In this document: piece by piece, positions 24,027 to 32,029 of the stretch
How positions within the stretch are numbered: position 1 is the stretch's first letter
How the letters are laid out: each line of letters begins with the position of its first letter
Source of the DNA: Paenibacillus silviterrae
Lineage (GTDB): Bacteria > Bacillota > Bacilli > Paenibacillales > NBRC-103111
Assembly: GCF_030167925.1 (NCBI RefSeq)
Contig: NZ_JASKUT010000001.1
Span: 4,610,501-4,674,500 of the forward strand
Reading direction: 5' to 3'
Length of the DNA stretch: 64,000 nucleotides
Position numbers and translations under genes: made by a program
Notes under the pieces: generated by a model
The model's input: only the letters and a program-made list of their open reading frames with translations
What the model was told of the DNA's origin: nothing
Database searches by the model: none

Positions 24027-24053
24027 CAACTTAAAAATAAGGAGATGTACAAG

Positions 24054-24830
24054 ATGATGCCATCCCTGTTTTTAGCTCATGGTTCGCCTATGATTGCATT
24101 GGAGGATACGGCATACACCCGGTATTTGGAGAAGCTGGGCGCCGGTTTGAAACCAAAGGCGATTGTTATTTTTACCGCCCACTGGGAGAGTCCTGTACTC
24201 ACGGTTTCCTCTATGGATAGCGTCTATGAGACGATCTATGATTTCGGCGGGTTTCCGCCGGAGCTATATGCTGTCAAGTATGAGGCGCGAGGTTCGGTGG
24301 TGCTGGCGTCACAGGTGAAGAAGCGGTTCGAGCAAAAAGGCATCGAGGTGCGAACCGATACCTCCCGCGGCCTGGATCACGGCTCGTGGACGCTGCTTCG
24401 CCGACTGTTTCCGAAGGCGGACATACCGGTAGTGCAAATTTCCGTACATCCGTTCCTGCCTCCAAGCGAGCAGTATCGCATCGGAGAGGCGCTGCAGGGC
24501 ATCGGGGAAGAGGATGTGCTGGTCATCGGCAGCGGTGTGACCGTTCACAATCTAAGGGCGCTTCGCTGGGACCGCCCGCGTGACTCCAACCCGGAAGCTT
24601 GGGCCGTAGAGTTCGATGATTGGATCATCCGGCATGTCGAAGAACGCAAGCTGGAGGAGCTGTACCGCTGGGAGGAGCTGGCGCCGCATGCCCGCTTGGC
24701 CGTGCCCCGCGAGGAGCATTTCGTCCCGCTGTTCATAGCTCTCGGGAGCGGGGATCCGTCCCGTAAGCCGAAGGTGCTGCACCGCAGCTATGATTTTGGT
24801 ACGCTGAGCTACTTATGCTTCGAATTTTAA
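24054..24830 (+). CDS. LigB/DODA-type extradiol aromatic ring-opening dioxygenase
   Basis: Non-haem iron (or zinc-binding) enzyme of the YgiD/DODA family that opens catechol-type rings. His ligands are visible in SLFLAHGSP, TAHWESP, TVHNLRAL and EEHFVPLF, with the family ending SYDFGTLSYLCFEF. The frame also has ATG at 24045, but AAGGAG lies 9 nt before ATG 24054, giving 258 residues, the usual length. It is a single gene between its own promoter and a bidirectional terminator. The TTAC-N5-GTAA operator over the start site suggests induction by quinones or related electrophiles. The natural substrate is unknown. Confidence 0.92.
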   Translation: MMPSLFLAHGSPMIALEDTAYTRYLEKLGAGLKPKAIVIFTAHWESPVLTVSSMDSVYETIYDFGGFPPELYAVKYEARGSVVLASQVKKRFEQKGIEVRTDTSRGLDHGSWTLLRRLFPKADIPVVQISVHPFLPPSEQYRIGEALQGIGEEDVLVIGSGVTVHNLRALRWDRPRDSNPEAWAVEFDDWIIRHVEERKLEELYRWEELAPHARLAVPREEHFVPLFIALGSGDPSRKPKVLHRSYDFGTLSYLCFEF

Positions 24831-24833
24831 TAT

Positions 24834-24876
24834 AAAAATCCCCCGGACCAAAGTAACATGGACCGGGGGATTTTTA
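24834..24876. terminator. Bidirectional terminator
   Basis: AAAAATCCCCCGGACC pairs with GGACCGGGGGATTTTT apart from one position. A-T ends on both sides allow termination in both directions. Confidence 0.88.
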
Positions 24877-24878
24877 TA

Positions 24879-25358
24879 TTAGCCGTAACAATAAAATTGA
24901 TTGACGCGGTGCAGATCCAGGCCGAAGTACACCCAGTACCCGTAGGGGCCAAAGCCGTACCAGCGGTAACCGGCAAGCGAACGGCGGCCTACGAAGGTTA
25001 AGTACACCCAATACTGCTCGCCGTTATCCTGCAAGATGTAAACATACCGGTATAAGCAGCGGCGGATACTCCCAGGATCGACAGCCATAACCGACGGCGC
25101 CAGCTGCGGGGTGAAAGCCGGAGGCGGGGATTGCGGCGCTCCTCCTTGGGGCGCCGGCGGAGGACCTCCAGGACCGCCTGGAGCCGGTGGTGGGAAGCCG
25201 GGGCCACCGCCCGGGAAGCCGCCGGGACCGCCGCCCGGGAAGCCGCCGGGGCCACCGCCCGGGAAGCCACCGGGACCACCGCCGGGGAAACCTCCTGTGC
25301 CAGGAAAACCCGGGAATAAAGAACGATAGCTATCAGCTGGATACACATATGGATTCAT
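24879..25358 (-). CDS. Gly/Pro-rich repeat protein
   Basis: A 159-residue protein with a low-complexity N-terminal half: the unit GGFPGGGP is repeated about four times (residues 22-54), then a Pro/Gly/Gln stretch. The C-terminal about 65 residues are quite different, rich in Tyr, Trp and Arg (IRRCLYRYVYIL, EQYWVYLTFVGRRSLAGYRW, WVYFGLDLHRVNQFYC), and look like a small conserved domain of bacilli with two Cys near its ends. No signal peptide. Such proteins are often spore-coat or surface proteins. Upstream on its strand AC-N16-CATATAGT vaguely resembles a late sporulation promoter. Function unknown. Confidence 0.72.
   Translation of the reverse strand: MNPYVYPADSYRSLFPGFPGTGGFPGGGPGGFPGGGPGGFPGGGPGGFPGGGPGFPPPAPGGPGGPPPAPQGGAPQSPPPAFTPQLAPSVMAVDPGSIRRCLYRYVYILQDNGEQYWVYLTFVGRRSLAGYRWYGFGPYGYWVYFGLDLHRVNQFYCYG
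25200..25295. repeat. Four 24-bp tandem repeats inside the Gly/Pro-rich gene
   Basis: Units start at 25200, 25224, 25248 and 25272 and encode GGFPGGGP. Neighbouring units differ at only a few positions, so copy number may vary by slippage. Confidence 0.85.
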
Positions 25359-25464
25359 CGTTAATCTCTCCTCTTACGGGCCATATTGGCAAGAGCCCAT
25401 TACACCATCACTATATGCGGCGTTTGCCCATTCGTGATTGTCCGCAGAGGAGAATTTTCCGGAA

Positions 25465-25701
25465 TTACCCAGCGGCTCCAGGTGTCTTGATTCGCGTATC
25501 CGACGTCACGATATCCCAGAGAGCATACATGCCGCCGGCAAAGGCGATGGCCATGAGAAGGAACTCCGCAAGAAACATATACGCCGGATATTTCCGCTTG
25601 ACCAGGAACAGCGAAACGGCACATACGAGAAGGAAGATGATGATTTGCGTTAAATAGCGCTCTTTAATAATAAGCAGGATATTATCGATGTACTCAGCCA
25701 C
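25465..25701 (-). CDS. Small membrane protein, hypothetical
   Basis: A 78-residue protein with two hydrophobic helices (about 18-35, LTQIIIFLLVCAVSLFLV; about 42-62, MFLAEFLLMAIAFAGGMYAL), separated by a short basic turn (KRKYPA). It starts with GTG, 6 nt after AAGAAGGA, a good SD. The family was not recognised. It lies upstream of the Gly/Pro-rich gene on the same strand (106 bp apart) and downstream of a HAD phosphatase gene. A membrane holin-like or sporulation role is possible, but nothing in the sequence decides it. Confidence 0.6.
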   Translation of the reverse strand: MAEYIDNILLIIKERYLTQIIIFLLVCAVSLFLVKRKYPAYMFLAEFLLMAIAFAGGMYALWDIVTSDTRIKTPGAAG

Positions 25702-25780
25702 GAGGTGTCCTTCTTTCCCCAGTAATTTCTAATGGTATCTGACGCAGGCGGCGGGTAAAAGTTACGATGTCCAGCAGCGT

Positions 25781-26593
25781 TTATACGGTCTGGAGTACGA
25801 ACTTCTCCACCACATGCTTCACGCCGTCGTCGTTATTGCTGAATGTAACGTAATCGGCGATCTCCTTGAGGGAATCCACGGCGTTGCCCATGGCGACGCC
25901 AAGTCCGGCGACCTCCAGCATTTCCCGGTCGTTCCAGCTGTCGCCGATGGCGATAACCTCGGACAGATCGTAGCCGAACATGCCGGCCAAGTAGTCCAGC
26001 GCATGCCCTTTGGTCCCCTCGCTATGAACCACCTCGAGAAAATGCGGCTTCGACTTCGTGATATGCACTTGACCGTTCAGCGCGGCGCGAAGCTCGGCTG
26101 CGACCTCATCCAATCTGGCCGGGTCATCAATCATCAGCAGCTTGGTAGAGGGCTTTCCGATCAATTCTTCGAAGTTAGGGTATACGGTATAAGGAATTTT
26201 AGATAATGCCGCATAGTCCCGGGCCTTGTGGTTATCTTCCTTTACATACAATATATCGTCATGATAAGCCTGCAGATGCAGTCCGTTCCGCTCGCAATAA
26301 TCATAAATATACCTAGCCGCTTCCAAAGGCACAGTCCTTTCGTAAAGCACCTTCTCGTCGAAGAGATTTTTGACCAGCGAGCCCTGATAGGTGATCAGCG
26401 GCACATTCAGCCCTAGCTGCGCGGCCAGCTGTTTAGCCGATGCATACATGCGCCCTGTGGCCAAAGTAACGGTGACGCCCTTCGCGATTGCCTCCGCGAG
26501 CGCTTGCTTCGTGCCGGGCAAAATCTGCTTTTCATCATTAATGAGGGTATCGTCAATATCAATTGCGAGCATTTTATACTTCATATCTTTCAC
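25781..26593 (-). CDS. Cof-type HAD-superfamily phosphatase
   Basis: A 270-residue HAD IIB (Cof/YcsE) hydrolase that removes phosphate from sugar phosphates, flavin or pyridoxal intermediates. Motif I is LAIDIDDTL with the nucleophile and general-acid Asp; motif II is TLATGR; motif III has the conserved Lys in SKPHFLEVV/GTKGHAL; motif IV is GDSWNDREML. The long frame starts at 26623, but AAGGAAGG precedes GTG 26593 by about 5 nt, so this start is preferred; ATG 26584 is also possible. Substrate choice in this family is broad and cannot be predicted. It is a single gene, divergent from the SLH protein gene. Confidence 0.9.
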   Translation of the reverse strand: MKDMKYKMLAIDIDDTLINDEKQILPGTKQALAEAIAKGVTVTLATGRMYASAKQLAAQLGLNVPLITYQGSLVKNLFDEKVLYERTVPLEAARYIYDYCERNGLHLQAYHDDILYVKEDNHKARDYAALSKIPYTVYPNFEELIGKPSTKLLMIDDPARLDEVAAELRAALNGQVHITKSKPHFLEVVHSEGTKGHALDYLAGMFGYDLSEVIAIGDSWNDREMLEVAGLGVAMGNAVDSLKEIADYVTFSNNDDGVKHVVEKFVLQTV

Positions 26594-26762
26594 GCCTGCC
26601 TTCCTTAGCATAATAGCCCTCATTATAACGGACCTTCTTTATTTTTCAAGAGGCTTGTCTCGGTTGTTTCAATATATTCCCATACCGGGTAATCACTAGT
26701 GCCAAAGGACGATATGCATGGAAACGCTTCGTGCGGCTAACGAACCAGAGGAGGTTGATCCG

Positions 26763-27851
26763 ATGAGAGGGAACAGGCTGAGCAAGTTCATAGCAGGTGC
26801 AGCTATGCTGCTAGTTCTCATGCCGGGGGGAGCAAGCGCAGCACCCGGTCAGGGGGCCAAGCTGAATGTGCAATGCACGGCTGACCAGAAGTCCGTCGGC
26901 AAGGGTGGAACGATCGGGTATCACATTTTATATCACAACGTGGATAATCAAAGCATGTCCAAGGCGTGGCTTAAGGTGAAGGTGCCGGAGGGTCTCGAGG
27001 TGGAAGCGGCATCGGGTGCAAACTGGGATGTCGCAAGTCGGACCCTCCAGTGGAATCTGAAGGACATCAAGGCGAAAGGAGCGGATGTCCTTCACTTTAA
27101 CTTAAAAGTGAAGGCCGATGCGAAGGAGGGCAGCTCCTTCGATATGGCCTGTGCCGGCGGGGTAGATGCCGACCTTGGGATGGAGCTGCCCCCGGTCCGC
27201 GTGGTCCTGGGCACGGAGCTGCACCAGCCGGTATTTAACGGGTATCCCGACGGCGGATTCCACCCGGCCGCCTCCTTGACCCGCGCCGAAACGGCTGCCG
27301 TCATCGCACGCCTCTCGAATCTGACGGGCGAATCGACCACCGTGACTTACAGCGACGTTACCGCTGATCACTGGTCTGCGGAGTATATCCGCAAGGTTAC
27401 GGCAGCAGGCTACATGACCGGCAATCAAGGCCGTTTTCGGCCCGAGCAGCCGATTTCCCGAGCGGAATTCGTCGCGCTGATCTTAAAAGTACGCGGTGTG
27501 CAAGCCTTCCCGCTGCCAGGCTTCCTTGATGCGGAAGGGCATTGGGCGAGCGAAGCGGCAGCTACGGCCAAAGCGCTGCGATTGATGGAGGGCTCTGGCG
27601 ACGACGCTGCCGCTCTGGAGCTGCCGGTAACCCGGGACGTTGCCGCCAAGTGGCTCAGCCTCATTTATTACCGCGGCGCTCTGCAGGATGGCGCTGCAGA
27701 GGTCGTGCAGCACTGGCCGGATGTGCCGAAGCGGCACTGGTCCTTTGGCTGGGTAGAAGAGCTCTCCCTGATTGCTCATGAAGGGGAGCACAAGGCGCCT
27801 ATGAAAGAGGACCTGATCAGGTACCTCCCGGATCAGACGGAGCCCTTTTAA
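26763..27851 (+). CDS. SLH-domain surface protein with DUF11-like domain
   Basis: A secreted cell-wall protein of 362 residues. A basic N-terminus and signal peptide (FIAGAAMLLVLMPGGASAAP) is followed by a beta-rich DUF11-like domain (about 35-140, GTIGYHILYHNVDNQ, WLKVKVPEGLEV), then SLH repeats: FNGYPDGGFHPAASLTRAE, YSDVTADHWSAEYIRKV with FRPEQPISRAEF, and FLDAEGHWASEAA, plus a partial WPDVPKRHWSFGW. SLH domains bind pyruvylated wall polymers in Paenibacillaceae. The frame extends to 26718, but AGAGGAGG stands 9 nt before ATG 26763, directly ahead of the signal peptide. Single gene with its own terminator. Confidence 0.9.
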   Translation: MRGNRLSKFIAGAAMLLVLMPGGASAAPGQGAKLNVQCTADQKSVGKGGTIGYHILYHNVDNQSMSKAWLKVKVPEGLEVEAASGANWDVASRTLQWNLKDIKAKGADVLHFNLKVKADAKEGSSFDMACAGGVDADLGMELPPVRVVLGTELHQPVFNGYPDGGFHPAASLTRAETAAVIARLSNLTGESTTVTYSDVTADHWSAEYIRKVTAAGYMTGNQGRFRPEQPISRAEFVALILKVRGVQAFPLPGFLDAEGHWASEAAATAKALRLMEGSGDDAAALELPVTRDVAAKWLSLIYYRGALQDGAAEVVQHWPDVPKRHWSFGWVEELSLIAHEGEHKAPMKEDLIRYLPDQTEPF

Positions 27852-27857
27852 ATGACA

Positions 27858-27918
27858 TAAACCCCAGATGTCCGACACTTCAGTAAGTGTAGGGACCGTC
27901 TGGGGTTACTTTACTTTC
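27858..27918 (+). terminator. Terminator after the SLH gene
   Basis: AACCCCAGA (27860-27868) pairs with TCTGGGGTT (27899-27907), with an inner ACACTT/AAGTGT hairpin, then T-rich sequence. Confidence 0.8.
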
Positions 27919-28042
27919 CGGCCAGCAAAATCGTGGAATCGCCTTCACAAAAAAATAACTGGAAACCTTTGTATAGAAAAAAGGGGCGGCAGAAACAATA
28001 CCATCGAGGGGTCTTCGCATTTCTCAAAGGAGGAGAAGAAAA

Positions 28043-28813
28043 GTGGAGCAGCAGCAAGGGAAACCGATCCGCTACCCCAAAATGCATCTTTCCGTATTTA
28101 CGCTGAATCATCTCAGTGTACGCAATCCTTTCATCGTGATGTGGTGGTCGGCAGCTATTCCGGGCTATGGCCACATGATTCTGGGAAAATACGGACAGGG
28201 CTTCGTGCTGGTGGTATGGGAATTTTTCAACAACTACAACGGCAAATTGAATTATGCGATTTATTATTCCATGATCGGCGATTTTACCTTGGCCAAGCAG
28301 GTGCTTCACCAAAGCTGGATTATTCTCTACGTGGCTGTTTATGTTTTTACCCTGTGGGACAGCTACATGAAAACCTTGGATATGAATAAGCTGGCCCAGC
28401 TGTGCGGTCATCAGTTTGATTTGCAGCCTCCGATGGTCATAAAAGCTCATGGCATCAACTATCTCCGGGTTTACAAGCCTTGGCTTGCCCTGCTGTATTC
28501 CAGCTTCATGCCGGGATTGGGCCACATTTACTTGCAGCGGTTAATTTCGGGTGTCTTCATCATCGTTTTTTGGGTATTAACCTGTTATTATTCCCATTTC
28601 CCAGAGGCGGTTCATATGACCATGATCGGTGATTTCACCGGAGCAAAGGCGGTGCTGAACCCGGAATGGCTTCTGTTCATGCCTTCCTTGTACGTATACG
28701 GTATGTACGAATCCTATGATAGTGCGAAGCATTTTAACCATTTGTATCGAATGAATCAGGCCGAGTTTCTACGCAAGAACTACCAGCACCGGGAATTTCG
28801 AATGCCTATATAA
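28043..28813 (+). CDS. Membrane protein with two PGxGH modules
   Basis: A 256-residue multi-pass protein with the module AAIPGYGHMILGKYGQG near 37 and SFMPGLGHIYLQRLISG near 153. Each is followed by aromatic-rich membrane helices and the phrase MIGDFT-x-AK. The internal duplication is clear: YYSMIGDFTLAKQVLHQSWI and HMTMIGDFTGAKAVLNPEWL align. The module also matches the three-copy membrane protein of the ECF operon at 19676. GTG 28043 is used, 6 nt after AAGGAGGAGAAG. It starts a probable operon with the genes at 28840 and 29363. No function is assigned to this kind of protein. Confidence 0.75.
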   Translation: MEQQQGKPIRYPKMHLSVFTLNHLSVRNPFIVMWWSAAIPGYGHMILGKYGQGFVLVVWEFFNNYNGKLNYAIYYSMIGDFTLAKQVLHQSWIILYVAVYVFTLWDSYMKTLDMNKLAQLCGHQFDLQPPMVIKAHGINYLRVYKPWLALLYSSFMPGLGHIYLQRLISGVFIIVFWVLTCYYSHFPEAVHMTMIGDFTGAKAVLNPEWLLFMPSLYVYGMYESYDSAKHFNHLYRMNQAEFLRKNYQHREFRMPI

Positions 28814-28839
28814 CATAGGTAAGGAGCGGGTTTTAAGTC

Positions 28840-29337
28840 ATGTATCTGGTGTCTACCTTTCACCATTCCTTTGAGGTGGAGCTTTTGTTGAATCGGATGG
28901 AGGAGGCAGGAGTTACTCGACAAAATATAATGGTACTCCCTCTGAACCAGGATGAATGGCGTGTTAATCGAATTTCCGCTACGTCGACAGGGGGCAGTAA
29001 CATTCTGGATATCCCCTTGGCTATCGGTACGGCAACGATGCTGCTCGGGGTTATTTATGGATATGTGTTGTATTTGGGACCCGTGCTTTGGGGATTATTC
29101 GGGCTGGTCGGGGGGACGCTGGGGACTTTGGGGGTGGTATCCATCGCTCAACGAAAGTCCAAGAAGCACGGGAAGAAGAGCCGGGGAGGGAGCGAGATTC
29201 TCATCCTGCTGCGCTGTGACCCTTCGGAGGAGCGGATGCTGAAGGAGCTGATTAAGGATTTCGTCCCTCATGGTTATGCCAAGCTGGATATACCCGGCGG
29301 TGACGAACGGACAGGGGCGATGCCCAATCGGCAGTAG
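28840..29337 (+). CDS. Hypothetical membrane protein
   Basis: A 165-residue protein: an about 55-residue N-terminal cytoplasmic segment (MYLVSTFHHSFEVELLLNRM), two hydrophobic helices (about 58-80 and 83-103, GPVLWGLFGLVGGTLGTLGV), a very basic loop (QRKSKKHGKKSRGG) and a C-terminal beta-alpha segment (EILILLRCDPSEERMLKELI). The ends together look like a small ferredoxin-like fold interrupted by a membrane hairpin, a layout seen in small stress proteins that sense or modulate partners. The family was not recognised. It lies 26 bp after the PGxGH membrane gene and 25 bp before the DUF2254 gene. Confidence 0.7.
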   Translation: MYLVSTFHHSFEVELLLNRMEEAGVTRQNIMVLPLNQDEWRVNRISATSTGGSNILDIPLAIGTATMLLGVIYGYVLYLGPVLWGLFGLVGGTLGTLGVVSIAQRKSKKHGKKSRGGSEILILLRCDPSEERMLKELIKDFVPHGYAKLDIPGGDERTGAMPNRQ

Positions 29338-29362
29338 AAAACATTCGCATGGAGGCAGCGCG

Positions 29363-30631
29363 ATGAACCTACCTTTTCCCAAAAAAAACGTTTCGTTTTG
29401 GCTCATCCCTTTATTGTATATCTTGTTCGCCTTACTATTGGCTTTTCTTATTGATAATCTCGATCGACCAGGGCAAGGAAGCCTGGAGCGGATGATCCCA
29501 TCCGTCTTCTTGACCCGCGCGGAGCTGGCGGACTCGGTATTGACGGCGATTGCTACGTCGCTGCTGACAATGACAACGATCACCTTTTCCGTAATGATGG
29601 TTGTGCTCTCCACCTATGCTTCACAGTACTCCCCGAGAACGCTTCCGAATTTCATTAAGAGCAAAATTATGGCTCATGCGCAAGGAATCTTCTTTGCCGG
29701 ATTTACCTACTCTGTAGCGTCGCTGCTCAATTTGAAACGAGTCTCCAAAGAAGACATGGTGCCTGATGCTGCGATCGGTGTCTTTTTTGCTGTGGTTTGT
29801 TTGATTTTCTTTGTGATCTTCTTTCACTTTGTATCCAAATTTATTCAAGTCAATTATTTGATACACATCATTACCGACCATGCGGACCAAATCATTCAAG
29901 AAATCCGGCAGCTTGGCAGCTTGGAGAAATCTCGCGAGGCCGGAGCCGAGAGTCCACTTTACATATATGCCAAGCAGGAAGGCTATGTCCGTAATGTTCA
30001 AATCCGCCCAATGGTTGATTTGGCCGTGCAGAAGGGCCTTTACTTGAAATTGGCGCCGAAAGTAGGGCAATACGTCGAGAAGGGCTCGTTGTTATTTGAG
30101 GTTTGGGGGAGCCAAGATTCCGCCGGAATTGAGCCGACGCTGCTCAAGAACGTTACATTGGGACCGGATCGAACGAATCAGCAGGACTTGGTTTATGTTA
30201 TGGAAAAGATCATTGAAACCGGACTCCGTGCCATTTCTCCGGGTATTAACGACCCTAATACAGCCATCTACTGCATACGCGAGCTGAGTCTCATTATTAA
30301 GAGGCTTGGAGACTGGAAGGGGAGTCACTGGATAATAAAAGACCGGACAGGTGAGCCGCGCATGGAAATCCCATTTTATTCTTTTGAAGAACTTCTGTAT
30401 AAAACTTACTATCAGCTTCGGCATTACGGCGCCCATGATGTATCCGTTTCGCATGCCCTGATCGAGGCGCTCATTCGGGTTGCCGAAAAGCTGCCAAGCG
30501 AGGGGAAGCAAACGGTAGTAAAGTTTGGCGAGTACATAACCCATCATATTGACAAGAAGGTAATGCATGAGTTCGATAAACAATTGATTGACAGGGAAAT
30601 GAATAAGCTTCAGAGCATGTGCGGCACATAG
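29363..30631 (+). CDS. DUF2254 family membrane protein
   Basis: A 422-residue predicted membrane protein of the DUF2254 family. Four helices fill the N-terminal 160 residues, with characteristic stretches VLTAIATSLLTMTTITFSVM and YSPRTLPNF after the second. The cytoplasmic C-terminal half has YAKQEGYVRNVQI, ISPGINDPNTAIYCI and VSVSHALIEALIRVAE, also typical of this family. Function is unknown; several homologues are stress-associated. The frame opens at 29270, overlapping the previous gene, but GGAGG lies 7 nt before ATG 29363, which directly precedes the first membrane helix. Probably the last gene of the 28043 operon. Confidence 0.85.
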   Translation: MNLPFPKKNVSFWLIPLLYILFALLLAFLIDNLDRPGQGSLERMIPSVFLTRAELADSVLTAIATSLLTMTTITFSVMMVVLSTYASQYSPRTLPNFIKSKIMAHAQGIFFAGFTYSVASLLNLKRVSKEDMVPDAAIGVFFAVVCLIFFVIFFHFVSKFIQVNYLIHIITDHADQIIQEIRQLGSLEKSREAGAESPLYIYAKQEGYVRNVQIRPMVDLAVQKGLYLKLAPKVGQYVEKGSLLFEVWGSQDSAGIEPTLLKNVTLGPDRTNQQDLVYVMEKIIETGLRAISPGINDPNTAIYCIRELSLIIKRLGDWKGSHWIIKDRTGEPRMEIPFYSFEELLYKTYYQLRHYGAHDVSVSHALIEALIRVAEKLPSEGKQTVVKFGEYITHHIDKKVMHEFDKQLIDREMNKLQSMCGT

Positions 30632-30665
30632 AAACGATATGGACGCTGATGAAACCATGTGGTAC

Positions 30666-30682
30666 AATAACCTTCGGTTATT
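30666..30682 (+). promoter_or_regulatory. UUCG-capped hairpin in the antiporter leader
   Basis: AATAACC-TTC-GGTTATT gives a short stem closed by a C(UUCG)G tetraloop, 30 nt before a terminator-like hairpin. It may be part of a structured leader or stabilise the upstream transcript's end. Confidence 0.4.
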
Positions 30683-30715
30683 TAAATGACAATATAAGGA
30701 AACAAGAATTTATCG

Positions 30716-30752
30716 GAGGAGCCTGTCACCAAGGGGCTTCTCTTTTTTTTTT
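30716..30752 (+). terminator. Terminator or attenuator before the antiporter gene
   Basis: GAGGAGCC (30716-30723) pairs with GGCTTCTC (30735-30742) with one G-U pair, followed by ten T. It lies 10 nt before the antiporter SD, so it either ends the upstream operon or attenuates the antiporter. Confidence 0.7.
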
Positions 30753-30776
30753 ACTTAGTTTAAGGAGGAGATTGTT

Positions 30777-31958
30777 TTGTTTACTCACTGGCTTATTTTG
30801 CTTGCGATTGCGGTGGGGATTGCGTATTTGGCCGATAAAATCAAGCAGCCGTACCCGACCCTGCTGGTCGTAGGAGGGTTGCTGCTGGGGCTGATACCCA
30901 TCCCTGCCTTGGACGAATTGAAGCAATATGTCGTTTCCGATGAAGTGTTTCGAACCGCTGTCATTCTTATATTTTTATCGGCTTTGATCGGGGATGCCGC
31001 GTTAAAGCTGCCGTTTCATGAGGTGAAGGAAAACAAAAGTCCCATCCTGCTGCTCGCCCTGCTGGGCACGCTGCTGACCTTCGTCCTTATCTCAGGGCTA
31101 TCCTATAGCGTGCTTGGGTTGACGTTGCAGCAATCGCTGATTTTCGGTGCGCTGATGGCGGCAACCGACCCGGTGTCGGTGTTGAGTATTTTTAAATCGA
31201 TGGGTCTGAATAAGAAGCTGTCGATTATCGTGGAAGGAGAAAGCCTTGCGAACGACGGTGTGGCCGTAGTACTGTTCAAAATCGCTATCGTGACGACCGT
31301 ATTAAGTTTGACGAGCGCGCTGCAGGGCTCCTTCGAGTTCGTGAAGGTCATCTGCGGCGGAATTGCAATCGGTGCCGCTGCCGGCTGGCTCGTTTCGAGA
31401 ATCACTTCCCGTATCGACAACTATCTGGTAGAGATCGGCCTGTCCATTATTTTGTTCTACGGCGCTTTCGAATTATCGGAAGCATTCCATCTGTCGGGAG
31501 TCATCTCCGTTGTGTTTGCCGGGCTGCTGCTGGGAACCTACGGCAGAAATATCGGGATGTCGGATTTGACGCACGAGAAAATGGATTCCTTTTGGGAAAC
31601 GATTGCTTTTATCGCCAATGCCTTAATCTTCCTAATGGTTGGATTAGAGGTAGCGAATATCGAATTCGGCGACAAATGGGGAACGATCTTGATGAGCATC
31701 GCCATCGTTCTGGCGGCAAGAATCATCGCCGTGTATGCCAGCCTGGTGTTTGATCGGGAGGTTCCGAAGACATGGAAGCCGATCATTGCTTGGGGCGGGC
31801 TCAAGGGCTCGCTGTCGATTGCGCTCATGCTAAGTGTCACGCCGGATTTTGAAGGCAGGGAGCTGCTGCTGGCGATGACCTTCGCCAATGTCATCTTCTC
31901 GCTGCTGGTGCAGGGTACGACGATTCAGCGGCTTGTGGCCTATCTGAAGGTAAGCTAG
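30777..31958 (+). CDS. CPA1 family cation/proton antiporter
   Basis: A 393-residue sodium (or potassium)/proton antiporter of the NhaP/CPA1 family. About 12 helices are present. The ion-binding region shows GALMAATDPVSVLSIFKSMG and the catalytic VEGESLANDGVAVVLF, where the Asp of the ND pair transports cations. A late WGGLKGSLSIALML matches the conserved Gly-rich helix. It lacks the long cytoplasmic tail of some family members. TTG 30777 is the start, about 7 nt after AAGGAGGA. The T-run hairpin just upstream suggests attenuation. Ion choice cannot be read from sequence. Confidence 0.92.
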   Translation: MFTHWLILLAIAVGIAYLADKIKQPYPTLLVVGGLLLGLIPIPALDELKQYVVSDEVFRTAVILIFLSALIGDAALKLPFHEVKENKSPILLLALLGTLLTFVLISGLSYSVLGLTLQQSLIFGALMAATDPVSVLSIFKSMGLNKKLSIIVEGESLANDGVAVVLFKIAIVTTVLSLTSALQGSFEFVKVICGGIAIGAAAGWLVSRITSRIDNYLVEIGLSIILFYGAFELSEAFHLSGVISVVFAGLLLGTYGRNIGMSDLTHEKMDSFWETIAFIANALIFLMVGLEVANIEFGDKWGTILMSIAIVLAARIIAVYASLVFDREVPKTWKPIIAWGGLKGSLSIALMLSVTPDFEGRELLLAMTFANVIFSLLVQGTTIQRLVAYLKVS

Positions 31959-32029
31959 TCTATCCGGGCAGGAGTTTTGGCGCCGGGTGTCGAAAGAGTA
32001 GAGATAGAATTTCGACCATGAGGTGACCC

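Larger units (their letters stand above)
23639..24053. other. Intergenic region with inverted repeat, short repeats and dioxygenase promoter
   Basis: No gene seen. A perfect 12-bp inverted repeat (CACAAATCAAGT / ACTTGATTTGTG, 5-nt loop) lies at 23724-23752. TGCAGAAA recurs at about 23709, 23819 and 23872, as in dispersed short intergenic repeats. A terminator is at 23903-23926. The right end holds the dioxygenase promoter and operator. Confidence 0.6.
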
